Positions 9,130 to 17,925 of a DNA stretch of 33,334 nucleotides are shown here, piece after piece (positions within the stretch are counted from its first letter, which is position 1; each line of letters begins with the position of its first letter). The notes beneath the pieces were generated by a model, which was not told the origin of the DNA, did not search any database, and saw nothing but the letters and a program-made list of their open reading frames with translations. The position numbers and the translations under genes were made by a program. Origin of the DNA: Myxococcales bacterium (GTDB taxonomy: Bacteria; Myxococcota_A; UBA9160; SMWR01). Location of the stretch: contig JAOUNA010000012.1 in NCBI GenBank assembly GCA_029881215.1, forward strand, positions 1-33,334, written 5' to 3'.

Positions 9130-11682
9130 TCAGCGAACGGCGCGCGCGACGAAGACGGCGCGGGCATCGCTCAGCACCTTCAGCACCGCGGCCTTCTCCT
9201 CCGCGGTGTTGTAGCCGTCGTGCGCACCCGCCGCCCGCATCAGGCGATCGACCCAGGCGATGAAGTAGTCGGCGTCCTCGGGGGAACGCACCGGTGCGCC
9301 GCCCAGCGTGACGTAGATCGGACTGGTGGTGGCAAAGGGCAGGGTGTCGCGCACGGGGTGCGTCGCCTTCGAATTCCACGCGCGCAGCAGGACCCAGCCG
9401 GAACGGTCGAGCGCGATCTGCTGGCTCGCGCGACCCGCGGTGCCCGTCGCATCCAGCGGCAGCGAGGCGACCACCTCGCCGTTGACGACCACTTCGAAGT
9501 GATCCACCGGAACGATCGAGCGCAGCGAGGCGCGCACCTCGAGGCGGTGCGAGCCCGCCGGCAGCTCGATCGCTTCGCCGATCTCTTTGCCGCCGAGCGT
9601 GAACGTCAGCAGCGGGCCGTTGGTGGCGAACGTCCTGCCGGCCACGAGCGCGTCGAGGAAGCGGCGATGATCGAGCGGCGCCGGCGTCTGCGCATACACG
9701 CGGTTCAGTCCCACCGGGCCGCGCAGCGACGCGAAGTTGGCCATGGCGTCGGTGCCGGCGCCCGTCGGCAGGCGGAATCCGCAGTTGAGCAGCCGATACC
9801 ACGGATCCTGATTGGCGAGCAGGTCCGCGACGAAGCCGACGGCCTCGTAGTAGTCGACCTTGCCGAGCGCCACGTCCACGGGGAACTCGTTGGTGAGGGG
9901 CGTCTTCGCATCGAACGGATCCGGCGCGCTGTCGAAGGGATGCACGTAGCCGGCGACCCCGCCCTGCGCGCGGGCGAGGTCCACGATCGCGGCGTTCGTC
10001 GGATACAGGCTCGCCGCGGCCGTGTTGGCGTAGGCCACGTAGTCGGGGATCAGGAAATGATCCCGCAGCCCGAGCAGGCCGACGTGCCCCCAGAAGCTGG
10101 TGTGGAACTCCTGGGCGTGGTCGATGACGACGTTCTCGTCGGGAAACGCGTGTGGAACTCCGTCGAAGTAGGCGATGTCCGGGACGCGCTGCTCCTTGTT
10201 GACGATGAGGTTCTCCACGAAGCGAAGATCCTCGGCGGCCGCCTGGAAGGCGAGCTCCGCGGGGTCGTTCCGGTAGGCGCCGCCGTAGTTCATGTGCACG
10301 TGCAGATCGCCGCTCTGCCAGCCCTCCGCCGTGAGATCGGCGATGCGCTCGAGCGGCGCCTCGACCTCGACGACGGCGCCCGCTTCGATCTTCACGCTGC
10401 GGCGGAAGGGGCGGACCTCGATGCCGCGCAGGATCTCGACCTGCGCCTCGCCCACGGGCAGCGTGAGCTCGGCGCTCCCGCGCGCGTGGAAGTACTGATA
10501 CTCGAAGGGGCGCTGCGATCGGTCGAAGCCGTCGTCGGCGTGCCAGCGCGCAGCGTCGGGTGCGTAGCCGCGACCGTCTGCGTCGGTCACCGACACGCGC
10601 GCGGGGACGGGCCCAGCGCCCGCTGCGTCGAGGATGCGCAGGCGCAGGCGCCCGCTCGGCTCCCGGGTGCGCCGCTGCGCGGCCCGGATCTCCTGGCGGC
10701 GACCGCCGGGAATCTCCTGGATCCACAGCGAGGTGTCGCCGCCCGCATTCGAGATGTAGGCGATCTTCCGGCCGTCGGGAGACCAGCGGGGGGCGGTGAT
10801 GTCGTACGCGCCGTACGTGAGCGGAAAGGGATCCCCGCCCTCGTCGGTCATGATCCAGAGCTGATGCCACGCTCGGCCCGCATACGAGGCGTAGAGGACG
10901 CGGCGGCCGTCGGGCGACCAGTCGGGTCGCGCCTTCCAGGTGGTCTCCTCGTAGCGGATCTCGCGCGGCTTGGCGCCGGGCTTCGCGCGCATTCTCCAGA
11001 AGCCACCGGATCCCCAGATGTGGCCGCGGTTCGAGACGAAGAGGATCTCCTGTCCGTCGGGCGACCAGGTCGGCGACAGGTAGTGATCGAAGGCGCTGTA
11101 GTAGTAGCGGGGCAGATCGCTCTTGCGATCCTCGGTGAGCCGGCGCGGCGCAGCGGGCTCCCCGTCGCGCAGATCCATGCGGAAGATGTGCCAGCGCCCC
11201 TCGAAGAGCGTGGAGACGAACGCGAGGCGCTGACCGTCGGGGGAGAAGCGGGGCTCCACATTCACCGCGCCGTTCGCCGTGAGCGGGCGCGACGTGAGCG
11301 TCTCCAAGTCGAGCAGCCGCAGCTCCATCGCATCGTCCCGGTAGGCGACGTAGGCGATCGAACGACCGTCCGGCGACCAGTCGGGCTGGTAGTCGTAGCT
11401 CGCACCGGACGTGAGCTGCTCCGCCTCGTCGCTGCCCACGCGCTGCCGCCACAGCCGGCCCTGCATCGAGTAGACGAGGGTGGTCCCGTCCGGCGACCAG
11501 TCGACCGCGCTCGGCCCGCTGGTCGGCTGGGGCAGGTACATCTCCCGGTAGTAGTAGCTGTGCGGCACCCGGATCTGCTTGAGAACGGGCTCGCGGCCGG
11601 CGCTGCCGGCGAGGCTCGGCGCGGCGGCGCAGAGCACGAGAAGGAGAGCGGCCCGGAAGGGGGCTCGGACGGCGGTTCGCAT
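9130..11682 (-). CDS. TolB-type propeller / CehA-McbA-like PHP hydrolase fusion, secreted
   Basis: An 850-residue secreted protein. Residues 1-29 are a Sec signal peptide with an Ala-rich end. Residues about 30-330 carry six propeller repeats marked by SPDG (SPDGTTL, SPDGRSI, SPDGQRL, SPDGQEI, SPDGRRV, SPDGRKI). After a beta-rich linker comes a PHP-type metallohydrolase: SGDLHVHMNYGG near residue 460, DHAQEFH, GYVHPF and GTDAMAN, which supply His and Asp ligands as in the CehA/McbA family (carbaryl hydrolase type). A C-terminal beta-sandwich follows. The ATG has AGGA eight bases upstream. The gene stands alone, convergent with the YtcJ-like hydrolase and divergent from the antiporter. The PHP domain is clear; esterase, carbamate or phosphoester specificity cannot be read from sequence. 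Confidence 0.88.
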   Translation of the reverse strand: MRTAVRAPFRAALLLVLCAAAPSLAGSAGREPVLKQIRVPHSYYYREMYLPQPTSGPSAVDWSPDGTTLVYSMQGRLWRQRVGSDEAEQLTSGASYDYQPDWSPDGRSIAYVAYRDDAMELRLLDLETLTSRPLTANGAVNVEPRFSPDGQRLAFVSTLFEGRWHIFRMDLRDGEPAAPRRLTEDRKSDLPRYYYSAFDHYLSPTWSPDGQEILFVSNRGHIWGSGGFWRMRAKPGAKPREIRYEETTWKARPDWSPDGRRVLYASYAGRAWHQLWIMTDEGGDPFPLTYGAYDITAPRWSPDGRKIAYISNAGGDTSLWIQEIPGGRRQEIRAAQRRTREPSGRLRLRILDAAGAGPVPARVSVTDADGRGYAPDAARWHADDGFDRSQRPFEYQYFHARGSAELTLPVGEAQVEILRGIEVRPFRRSVKIEAGAVVEVEAPLERIADLTAEGWQSGDLHVHMNYGGAYRNDPAELAFQAAAEDLRFVENLIVNKEQRVPDIAYFDGVPHAFPDENVVIDHAQEFHTSFWGHVGLLGLRDHFLIPDYVAYANTAAASLYPTNAAIVDLARAQGGVAGYVHPFDSAPDPFDAKTPLTNEFPVDVALGKVDYYEAVGFVADLLANQDPWYRLLNCGFRLPTGAGTDAMANFASLRGPVGLNRVYAQTPAPLDHRRFLDALVAGRTFATNGPLLTFTLGGKEIGEAIELPAGSHRLEVRASLRSIVPVDHFEVVVNGEVVASLPLDATGTAGRASQQIALDRSGWVLLRAWNSKATHPVRDTLPFATTSPIYVTLGGAPVRSPEDADYFIAWVDRLMRAAGAHDGYNTAEEKAAVLKVLSDARAVFVARAVR

Positions 11683-11709
11683 GGGCGCATCCTGTGCGGG
11701 TCGGCGGGA

Positions 11710-11743
11710 GTGTCCCCGATTTCTGCAGGGGTGTCCCGCGATT
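11710..11743. repeat. Imperfect direct repeat in the CehA/NhaC divergent gap
   Basis: GTGTCCCCGATTT at 11710-11722 recurs as GTGTCCCGCGATT at 11731-11743, 21 bases later, in the 179-bp gap between divergent genes. It could be a degenerate two-site operator or a small repetitive extragenic element. Only two copies are seen. Confidence 0.3.
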
Positions 11744-11861
11744 CAGTCGGCAGCGGGGCCGGAAGCGAGCGAACGGCCTACAGTCTACGCCCTTCTGCTG
11801 GCCGGCCGCGCTCCGGCTGCGAAAATCCCGTTCGAACGAACCCAGCGTTGGAGAATGAGCT

Positions 11862-13310
11862 GTGACGACAACCTCGACGAAACCGGTGGCTCTCTGGCAG
11901 GCGCTGCTGCCGGTCGCCGCGCTGATCCTCTTCCTCTTCGTTCAGATCAGCATCTTCGGAGGCCCTCCGCACCTGCCGCTGATCCTGGGGAGCGTGGTCG
12001 CCGCCGCGACGGGCCTGATCCTGGGGCACCCCTGGCGGGAGATCGAAGAGGGAATGGTCGAGGGCATCGTGATCGCCATGAAGGCGATCCTCATCCTGAT
12101 GGTGGTCGGCATCCTGATCGGAACCTGGATCGTCAGCGGCATCGTCCCGGTGCTGATCGATTACGGCTTGCGCCTGCTGAGCCCGAGCTACTTCCTGGCC
12201 GCCGCCTGCGTGATCTGCTCCGTGGTCTCCGTCGCGACCGGGAGCTCCTGGACCACCGCCGGCACGGTGGGGGTGGCGCTGATCGGCATCGGCCACGGCC
12301 TCGGCGTCCCCCCGCCGATGACCGCGGGCGCGATCGTCTCCGGCGCCTACTTCGGAGACAAGATCTCGCCGCTGTCCGACTCGACGAACCTGTCGCCCGC
12401 GGTGGCGGGCGCCGAGCTCTTCGATCACGTCCAGTACATGCTGATCACGGCGATTCCCGCCTGGATCCTCTCGCTGGCGCTCTACGGCATGCTGGGCCTG
12501 TCCGTGCAGAACGCCGCCATCGACACGACCCAGGTCGACGCCATCCGCTCCACCCTGGCCGCGAGCTTCCACTTGAGTCCGCTGCTGCTCTTGCCGCCGC
12601 TGCTGGTCATCGCGGCGGTGGCCTTCCGGATCCCGGCGCTGCCGGCCCTGATCGGGGGCGCGCTGCTCGGCGGGGTGATGGCGCTCTGGATCCAGGGGAC
12701 CAGCCTGCAGCAGGTCGCGGTCGCCGCGCACGACGGCTACACGGCCCACACCGGATCCGCGCAGGTGGACGAGCTGCTCTCGCGGGGCGGCCTGAACAGC
12801 ATGATGGAGACGGTGGCCCTGGTGCTCTGCGCGCTGACTTTTGGCGGCATCATGGAGCGCACGGGGCTGCTGCGCAGGCTCGCCGACTCGATCCTGAAGC
12901 TGGCGCACTCCACCGGATCCCTGGTGCTGGCCACGGTGGGCTCGTGCATCACCACCAACATCGTCGCGCCCGATCAGTACATGTCGATCATCGTGCCCGG
13001 TCGCATGTACCGCGAAACCTACGCAGCGCGAGGCCTCGCCCCCACGAATCTCTCCAGAGCCCTGGAGGCCGGGGGAACCCTGAGCTCTCCCCTGGTTCCC
13101 TGGAACACCTGCGGCGCGTTCATGTCCACGGCCCTGATGGTCTCCGCGGGCGCCTACTTCCCGTACGCGTTCTTGAACCTGATCACGCCGGTGCTCGTGG
13201 TGCTCGTATCCTTCGCGGGCTTCCGGATCGCGATGCTGCCCGCAGCGTCCGACGCGGCCCCGACCGAGACACGCGTGGCAGCTCGCGCGGAGCCGTCCCT
13301 GCCGAGCTGA
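11862..13310 (+). CDS. nhaC: NhaC-family Na+/H+ antiporter
   Basis: A 482-residue polytopic inner-membrane protein with about 11-12 hydrophobic segments. Family landmarks are WREIEEGMVEGI in the first cytoplasmic loop, TGSSWTTAGTVGVAL, and GAYFGDKISPLSDSTNLSP, the NhaC signature whose acidic residues serve cation transport. Near the C-terminus are NIVAPDQYMSIIVPGRMY and SPLVPWNTCGAF. The start is GTG with GGAGA upstream, and no ATG fits better. Members exchange Na+ for H+, while some relatives exchange amino-acid or organic-acid pairs (malate/lactate, arginine/ornithine-type annotations). It sits next to an amino-acid catabolic operon, so substrate exchange rather than pure Na+/H+ antiport is possible. 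It converges with the dehydrogenase gene 22 bp away. Confidence 0.9.
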   Translation: MTTTSTKPVALWQALLPVAALILFLFVQISIFGGPPHLPLILGSVVAAATGLILGHPWREIEEGMVEGIVIAMKAILILMVVGILIGTWIVSGIVPVLIDYGLRLLSPSYFLAAACVICSVVSVATGSSWTTAGTVGVALIGIGHGLGVPPPMTAGAIVSGAYFGDKISPLSDSTNLSPAVAGAELFDHVQYMLITAIPAWILSLALYGMLGLSVQNAAIDTTQVDAIRSTLAASFHLSPLLLLPPLLVIAAVAFRIPALPALIGGALLGGVMALWIQGTSLQQVAVAAHDGYTAHTGSAQVDELLSRGGLNSMMETVALVLCALTFGGIMERTGLLRRLADSILKLAHSTGSLVLATVGSCITTNIVAPDQYMSIIVPGRMYRETYAARGLAPTNLSRALEAGGTLSSPLVPWNTCGAFMSTALMVSAGAYFPYAFLNLITPVLVVLVSFAGFRIAMLPAASDAAPTETRVAARAEPSLPS

Positions 13311-13332
13311 CGTCGCCCGGACGCAGAGAGCC

Positions 13333-14916
13333 CTACTTCTCGTCGACGACGCAGCGGCTCTGCTCGCGCATGAACTGCATCACGTAGTAGGGGCCGCAGC
13401 CGCCCTTGCCGCTCGAGCCCGAGCCCTTCCAGCCGCAGAACGGCTGGGCGCCCGGCCACGCGCCCGTGGTCGCGCCGCTGCGCTTGTTCACGTAGGTGAC
13501 GCCGACCTCGATCTCGTCGAAGAACTTCTCGATCTCCGCCTCGTTCCTGGAGAACAAGCCGGCGGTCAGGCCGTACTCGGCCCGGTTGCTCTCTTCGATC
13601 GCCTGCTCGAGGGAGTCGACCTCGCCGACGGCGAGCACGGGGACGAAGAACTCCTCCCGGAAGAGCTGGCTCGAGAGCGGCGCCTTGACGATGGTCGGCT
13701 CGACGAAGCTGCCCCGGGCGAATGCCCCCTCGCTCAAGCGCTTGCCGCCGAGCAGGACCGATCCGTCCTTCTCGGCCATCTCCACCGCGCGCTCGAAGGT
13801 CTTCACGGCATTCTGGTTGATCACCGGGCCGAAGTACACGTCCCGCTGCGTCGGATCGCCGATCGTGATCGCGCGGGTCTTCTCGAGGAGCTTCGCGGTG
13901 AACACCTCGGCCACGTCCCGGTGCACGTACACGCGGGAGCAGGCGCTGCACTTCTGATTCTGCAGCCCGAAGGCGGACTTCATGGCGCCTTCGGCCGCGG
14001 CGTCGAGATCCGCCGAATCCATCACGATGCAGGCGTTCTTGCCGCCGAGCTCCATCAGGCAGGGCTTGACCCACTGCGTGCTGAAGCCCTGGAACATGCG
14101 AATGCCCACGTCCTTCGAGCCCGTGAACACGATGCCGGCAACCTTGGGGTGCTGCCAGAGCGCGTCGCCGATGACGGAGCCCTTCCCGGAGATGAAGTGC
14201 AGCACGTCGGCCGGGACGCCCGCCTCGCGGTAGATGTGATACAGGCGCACGCCCGTCCACGGCGTGTCCTGCGCCGGCTTGAAGACCACCGTGTTGCCGG
14301 TGACGAGCGCCGCGGAAGACATGCCGGCGGCCAGGGCCAGCGGGAAGTTGAACGGCGCGATGCAAACGAACACACCGTAGGGTCGGAGCAGGTCCGTGTT
14401 GTCCTCGATCGGCGTGAGCTTGTCCATCTTCTTCTGGAAGCCGTTGGCGTCTTCCATCTGCCAGGCGTAGTAGTCGATCAGATCGGCCGACTCCTCGGCG
14501 TCGCCCAGCGCCTCCAGGCGGTTCTTGCCGACCTCGAGGCTCATGCACGCCGCGAGCTCGAACTTCTTCTTGCGGACGAGCTCGGCGGCCTTGCGCAGGA
14601 TCGCCACGCGCTTGCGCCAGCCCAGCTTCTCCCACGCGCGCCGGGCCTGGTAGGCGGACTCGATGGCCTGGCCGACCTGCGCAACGCTGGCGGTCGTGAA
14701 CTCGCCGAGCACCAGATCGTTGTCGATGGGCGAGACGTCGACGATCGGCGGCGTGTCCGAGCGCAGCTCCACCCCGTTGACGTAGATCGGATACTGCTTG
14801 CCGCACTCGGCCCGGACGCTCTCGAGCGCCCGGTCGAAAGCCTCGTGGATCCGGTCCATGTCCGCCGCGGAGGTCGTGTAGGTGATCTTCATCTGATCCG
14901 GTGCGCGCTTCGCCAT
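13333..14916 (-). CDS. Glutamate-gamma-semialdehyde (P5C-type) dehydrogenase
   Basis: A 527-residue NAD(P)-dependent aldehyde dehydrogenase of the 1-pyrroline-5-carboxylate/glutamate-semialdehyde group, which oxidises L-glutamate gamma-semialdehyde to glutamate. Seen: Asn190 in APFNFP, the cofactor lysine Lys213 in FKPAQDTP, the general base Glu289 in MELGGKN, and nucleophile Cys323 in QKCSACSR. The C-terminus has GAWPGAQPFCGWKGSG and ends in a tail MQFMREQS that is typical of this ALDH branch. The residue before QKC is Asn where most relatives have Gly. The ATG has a strong GAGGAGG. It is the last gene of the five-gene minus operon, 19 bp behind the aminotransferase, so the likely sequence is amino acid to semialdehyde to acid. 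A different omega-semialdehyde substrate is possible. Confidence 0.87.
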   Translation of the reverse strand: MAKRAPDQMKITYTTSAADMDRIHEAFDRALESVRAECGKQYPIYVNGVELRSDTPPIVDVSPIDNDLVLGEFTTASVAQVGQAIESAYQARRAWEKLGWRKRVAILRKAAELVRKKKFELAACMSLEVGKNRLEALGDAEESADLIDYYAWQMEDANGFQKKMDKLTPIEDNTDLLRPYGVFVCIAPFNFPLALAAGMSSAALVTGNTVVFKPAQDTPWTGVRLYHIYREAGVPADVLHFISGKGSVIGDALWQHPKVAGIVFTGSKDVGIRMFQGFSTQWVKPCLMELGGKNACIVMDSADLDAAAEGAMKSAFGLQNQKCSACSRVYVHRDVAEVFTAKLLEKTRAITIGDPTQRDVYFGPVINQNAVKTFERAVEMAEKDGSVLLGGKRLSEGAFARGSFVEPTIVKAPLSSQLFREEFFVPVLAVGEVDSLEQAIEESNRAEYGLTAGLFSRNEAEIEKFFDEIEVGVTYVNKRSGATTGAWPGAQPFCGWKGSGSSGKGGCGPYYVMQFMREQSRCVVDEK

Positions 14917-14935
14917 GTTGCCTCCTCGAGCTGGC

Positions 14936-16306
14936 CTAACGGACGATCTGGTTTCCGAGGCTCCCGATCGCGGTGTCCAGCGCGATCCGGAACAGACGCA
15001 CCAGCTCGGAAATCTCGTCTTCGGTGATGATGAAGGGAGGACCGATCAGGACCAGGTCTCCGTTCGTCCCGTCGGCTTGTCCCGCATTGGGAAAGACCAT
15101 GAGGCCGAGCGCCTGCGCCGCTTCCGCGAACGTCTCCACCATGCGCAGGCGCCGCTCGAAGGGCTTGCGGGAGTCCTTGTCCGCGACGAACTCGACGCCG
15201 GCGAGCAAGCCCCGCCCGCGCACGTCTCCCACATGCGGATGATCCAGCAGCTCGGCGAGGCGCTGCTGCAGCACAACCCCCAGGCTCGCGCAGCGCTCGA
15301 TCAGCCCCCGGGTCTTGAGCTGCCGGAGGGTCGCCAGCCCGGCGGCGCAGGAGATCGGATACTGGGAGAAGGTCTGGTTGTGCAGCGGCGCGCCCGAGCC
15401 CGCCGCCAGCACGTCGACGATGCGCTGCGAGGTCAGCATCGCGGACAGCGGGGCGTAGCCTCCCGCGATGCCCTTGCCAAAGATCTGGAAGTCCGGTGCG
15501 ACGCCGTAGGGCTCGAGGGCCGACCAGGTCCCGGTGCGCCCGGCCCCGACGAGAACCTCGTCGGCCACGAAGTGGACCTCGTGCCGATCGCAGATCTCGC
15601 GGATCTTGCGCCAGTAGCCCGGGCGCGGCACCGAGGCGCCGGTCGAGACGCCGCCCACCGGCTCGGCGATGAAGGCGGCCACGTGTTCGGGCCCCGCCCG
15701 CGCGATCGCGGCCTCGACCGCGGACCCGTCGCAGGTCGGACAATCCGCCTGCTCTCCGCGACACGAACAACGGTAGGTGTAGGGTGCCGGCGCGGTCTGC
15801 ACGTCGACCAGCCAGTCCCGGAACAGCTCGCGGTAGCTCGGTCGGGCGGAGACCGACATGGCGAGCAGCGTGTTGCCGTGATAGCTCGGAGCCAGCGCCA
15901 CGATCTTGCGCTTCTGCGGCCGGCCCGATTCCGCCCAGAACTGGCGCGAGATCTTGAGCGCGGCCTCCACGGCGTCCCCGCCGTTGCACAGGAAGAGGGC
16001 CTTCTCGAGGCCGTCGGCGCTCAGCGCGGCGAGCTCGGCGGCCAGCTCCTCGACGGGGTCGTGGGTGAAGACCATCCCGCTGACGTAGCCGAGCCGCGCG
16101 GCCTGCTCGCCCAGCGCTTTCGCCAGCTCCGCGTTGCCGTGTCCCAGGTTGCTGACGAGCGCGCCGCTGCTGGCGTCCAGGTAGCGCTTGCCGGCGTCGT
16201 CGTAGAGCCAGCAGCCCTCGCCGCGAACGATCCTCGGGAAGCGCTTCTTCAGCCGGCGGTACAGGACGTGGCCAGCAGGGTATTGGCAGGCAGCGACGGG
16301 GGGCAT
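14936..16306 (-). CDS. Class III PLP aminotransferase with a four-Cys insert
   Basis: A 456-residue fold-type I class III aminotransferase (ornithine, 4-aminobutyrate or BioA-like group), cytoplasmic. Seen: SYHGNTL at 141-147, Asp249 in VADEVLVGAGRTG, and Schiff-base Lys278 in FGKGIAGGYAP, followed by the PLP-phosphate partner region HNQTFSQYP. Residues 180-192 hold CSC-x6-CPTC (Cys180, 182, 189, 192), which looks like a metal or disulfide knuckle. Relatives may have one or two cysteines there, and four is notable. The chosen ATG has only a weak GGA upstream but begins where family similarity starts. It lies between the second FAD oxidoreductase (80 bp upstream) and the semialdehyde dehydrogenase. 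Ornithine or another omega-amino acid as donor would pair naturally with the dehydrogenase, but that is inference. Confidence 0.88.
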   Translation of the reverse strand: MPPVAACQYPAGHVLYRRLKKRFPRIVRGEGCWLYDDAGKRYLDASSGALVSNLGHGNAELAKALGEQAARLGYVSGMVFTHDPVEELAAELAALSADGLEKALFLCNGGDAVEAALKISRQFWAESGRPQKRKIVALAPSYHGNTLLAMSVSARPSYRELFRDWLVDVQTAPAPYTYRCSCRGEQADCPTCDGSAVEAAIARAGPEHVAAFIAEPVGGVSTGASVPRPGYWRKIREICDRHEVHFVADEVLVGAGRTGTWSALEPYGVAPDFQIFGKGIAGGYAPLSAMLTSQRIVDVLAAGSGAPLHNQTFSQYPISCAAGLATLRQLKTRGLIERCASLGVVLQQRLAELLDHPHVGDVRGRGLLAGVEFVADKDSRKPFERRLRMVETFAEAAQALGLMVFPNAGQADGTNGDLVLIGPPFIITEDEISELVRLFRIALDTAIGSLGNQIVR

Positions 16307-16349
16307 ACGCGGTTTCCATCCGTTCGGTCCGGAAGTCGATCGAGCCGCT

Positions 16350-16361
16350 TCGACGCGTCGA
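16350..16361. promoter_or_regulatory. 12-bp palindrome in the widest gap of the five-gene operon
   Basis: TCGACGCGTCGA is a perfect palindrome in the 80-bp gap between the FAD oxidoreductase and aminotransferase genes, the only sizeable gap inside this operon. It could mark an internal promoter, an operator or an RNA stem. No T-rich tract follows, so a strong intrinsic terminator is unlikely. Confidence 0.25.
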
Positions 16362-16386
16362 GCCCGCCGCAACGCCCGTCCGGCTC

Positions 16387-17925
16387 TCAGCCCTCGAGGA
16401 TTGCCTGGGCCGCGAGCGCGCCCGGCTGGCAGGTTACGCCGCCGCTCGGGTGCGAGCCACTGCCGCCCAGGTAGAGCCCCGCGATGGGCGTGGCGTAGCG
16501 CGCCAGTGCGGGCGTGGGCCGCATGAACAGCAGCTGGTCGAGCGCGTGCTCGCCGTGGTGGATGTGTCCGCCGCTGAGCCCGTAGCGCGCTTCGATGTCC
16601 GCCGGACCGAGAACCTCCCGCGCGCGAATCAGACCCTTCGTGCCGGGCGCGACGCTCTCGAGCACCTCGACGACCGCGTCTCCGAAGCCCTCCCGGGCGG
16701 CGTCGCTCCAGCCGCCCTCCAGATCGTGGGGGACGAAGTGCGCCAGGATCGACACGACGTCCTTGCCGCTCGGTGCGAGGGAGGCGTCTCGGACGCTCGG
16801 CACGCTCACGTCGAGGTGGGGCTTCTTGGAGCAGCCGCGGTACTTGACCGCGTCGAAGGCGCGTTCGATGTCGTCGACATCGTCCGCCACGACCGCGCGG
16901 GCGTGCCTCTCGCCCTCCCGGCCGCGGAAGGCGAGCTGCCCGTCGAGCGCGAGGTTCACCTTCGCGGTCGTCCCGCGCATGCGCACGACGCCGATCTGCT
17001 CCTCGACTCGGAGCGGCAGCGCGCCCGGCTCGAGGAGCTCGAGCAGCGCGCGCTTCGGGTCGCAGGTGGCCAGCACCAGCGGCGCTTCGAGGGTGGAACC
17101 ATCGGCGAGCTGCACGCCGGAGACGGCGCCCCGGGCCACCAGGATCCGGGCGACCTCCGCCTCCAGCCGGATCGTCCCGCCCGCCGCCTCGAAGGCCTCG
17201 CGCAGTGATTCGATGAGCGCGGCGGGCCCGCCCTTCACTTCCGCGCCGCGCACGCACTCGTAGAGCAGCACGCTGGCGGCGCTGCCCGCGGCCCACGGTC
17301 CGAGGAACGCACCCGTCACCGCTGGCGCGGCGAGCGCCGCGGAAGGCAGCGGATCGTTGAAATATTCGTGCAGCCAGTCGGCCGCGCACATGGGCGCCAC
17401 GCGCAGCAGCTCGAGCATGTCGGCGTTGCCGAGCCGCCGCAGCGCGAGCCCGGTCACGCCGAGCTTCCACAGCTCCGCGAGCGAGCTCGGCTTCATCTGC
17501 GGCGGTCGCTCGTTCAAGACGCGCGCGACGAAGCCGCGCACGCGAGACAGGAAGGCGCGCCACGCCGCGTAGCCATCTCCGTCGCCCTTGTGCAGCGCTT
17601 CGAGCTCGTCGCGCGAGCGTGCGGCGTTCGCGTGAAGCACGACGCCCTTGTGCTGCGAGTGCGCCGCCAGCACGGACGGCGCTTCGTCTTCGAACTGCAG
17701 GCCGTAGCGCGACAGTCCGAGTGCAGCGACGACGGGGCGGCGCACGCCCGTGGTGTCGTGCAGCAAGCCCGGGACGCGGTAGCCGGGGTGGATCTCCGTC
17801 GCGGCGCACAGGCCGCCCACGACGCCGCGCTTCTCGACGATCGTGACCGCGCGGCCCGCCCGGGCCAGCGACAGGCCGGCGACCAGTCCGTTGTGTCCGG
17901 CCCCGATGACGATGGCGCCGCTCAT
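16387..17925 (-). CDS. Phytoene-desaturase-like FAD oxidoreductase (copy 2)
   Basis: A 512-residue FAD oxidoreductase of the amine oxidase/phytoene dehydrogenase superfamily. GAGHNG at residues 8-13 with EKRGVVGG after it forms the FAD-binding start. The C-terminus has GLSGGHIHHGEHALDQLLFMRP and LYLGGSGSHPSGGVTCQPG. It is the most divergent of the three copies: the block that reads GLTEGNIFHG in the others is GLSGGHIHHG here. The ATG overlaps the stop of copy 3 as ATGA, so the two are almost certainly co-translated and may work together. The superfamily is certain. Sequential or paired oxidation of one substrate is inference from the coupling, and no carotenoid gene is near. Confidence 0.88.
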   Translation of the reverse strand: MSGAIVIGAGHNGLVAGLSLARAGRAVTIVEKRGVVGGLCAATEIHPGYRVPGLLHDTTGVRRPVVAALGLSRYGLQFEDEAPSVLAAHSQHKGVVLHANAARSRDELEALHKGDGDGYAAWRAFLSRVRGFVARVLNERPPQMKPSSLAELWKLGVTGLALRRLGNADMLELLRVAPMCAADWLHEYFNDPLPSAALAAPAVTGAFLGPWAAGSAASVLLYECVRGAEVKGGPAALIESLREAFEAAGGTIRLEAEVARILVARGAVSGVQLADGSTLEAPLVLATCDPKRALLELLEPGALPLRVEEQIGVVRMRGTTAKVNLALDGQLAFRGREGERHARAVVADDVDDIERAFDAVKYRGCSKKPHLDVSVPSVRDASLAPSGKDVVSILAHFVPHDLEGGWSDAAREGFGDAVVEVLESVAPGTKGLIRAREVLGPADIEARYGLSGGHIHHGEHALDQLLFMRPTPALARYATPIAGLYLGGSGSHPSGGVTCQPGALAAQAILEG

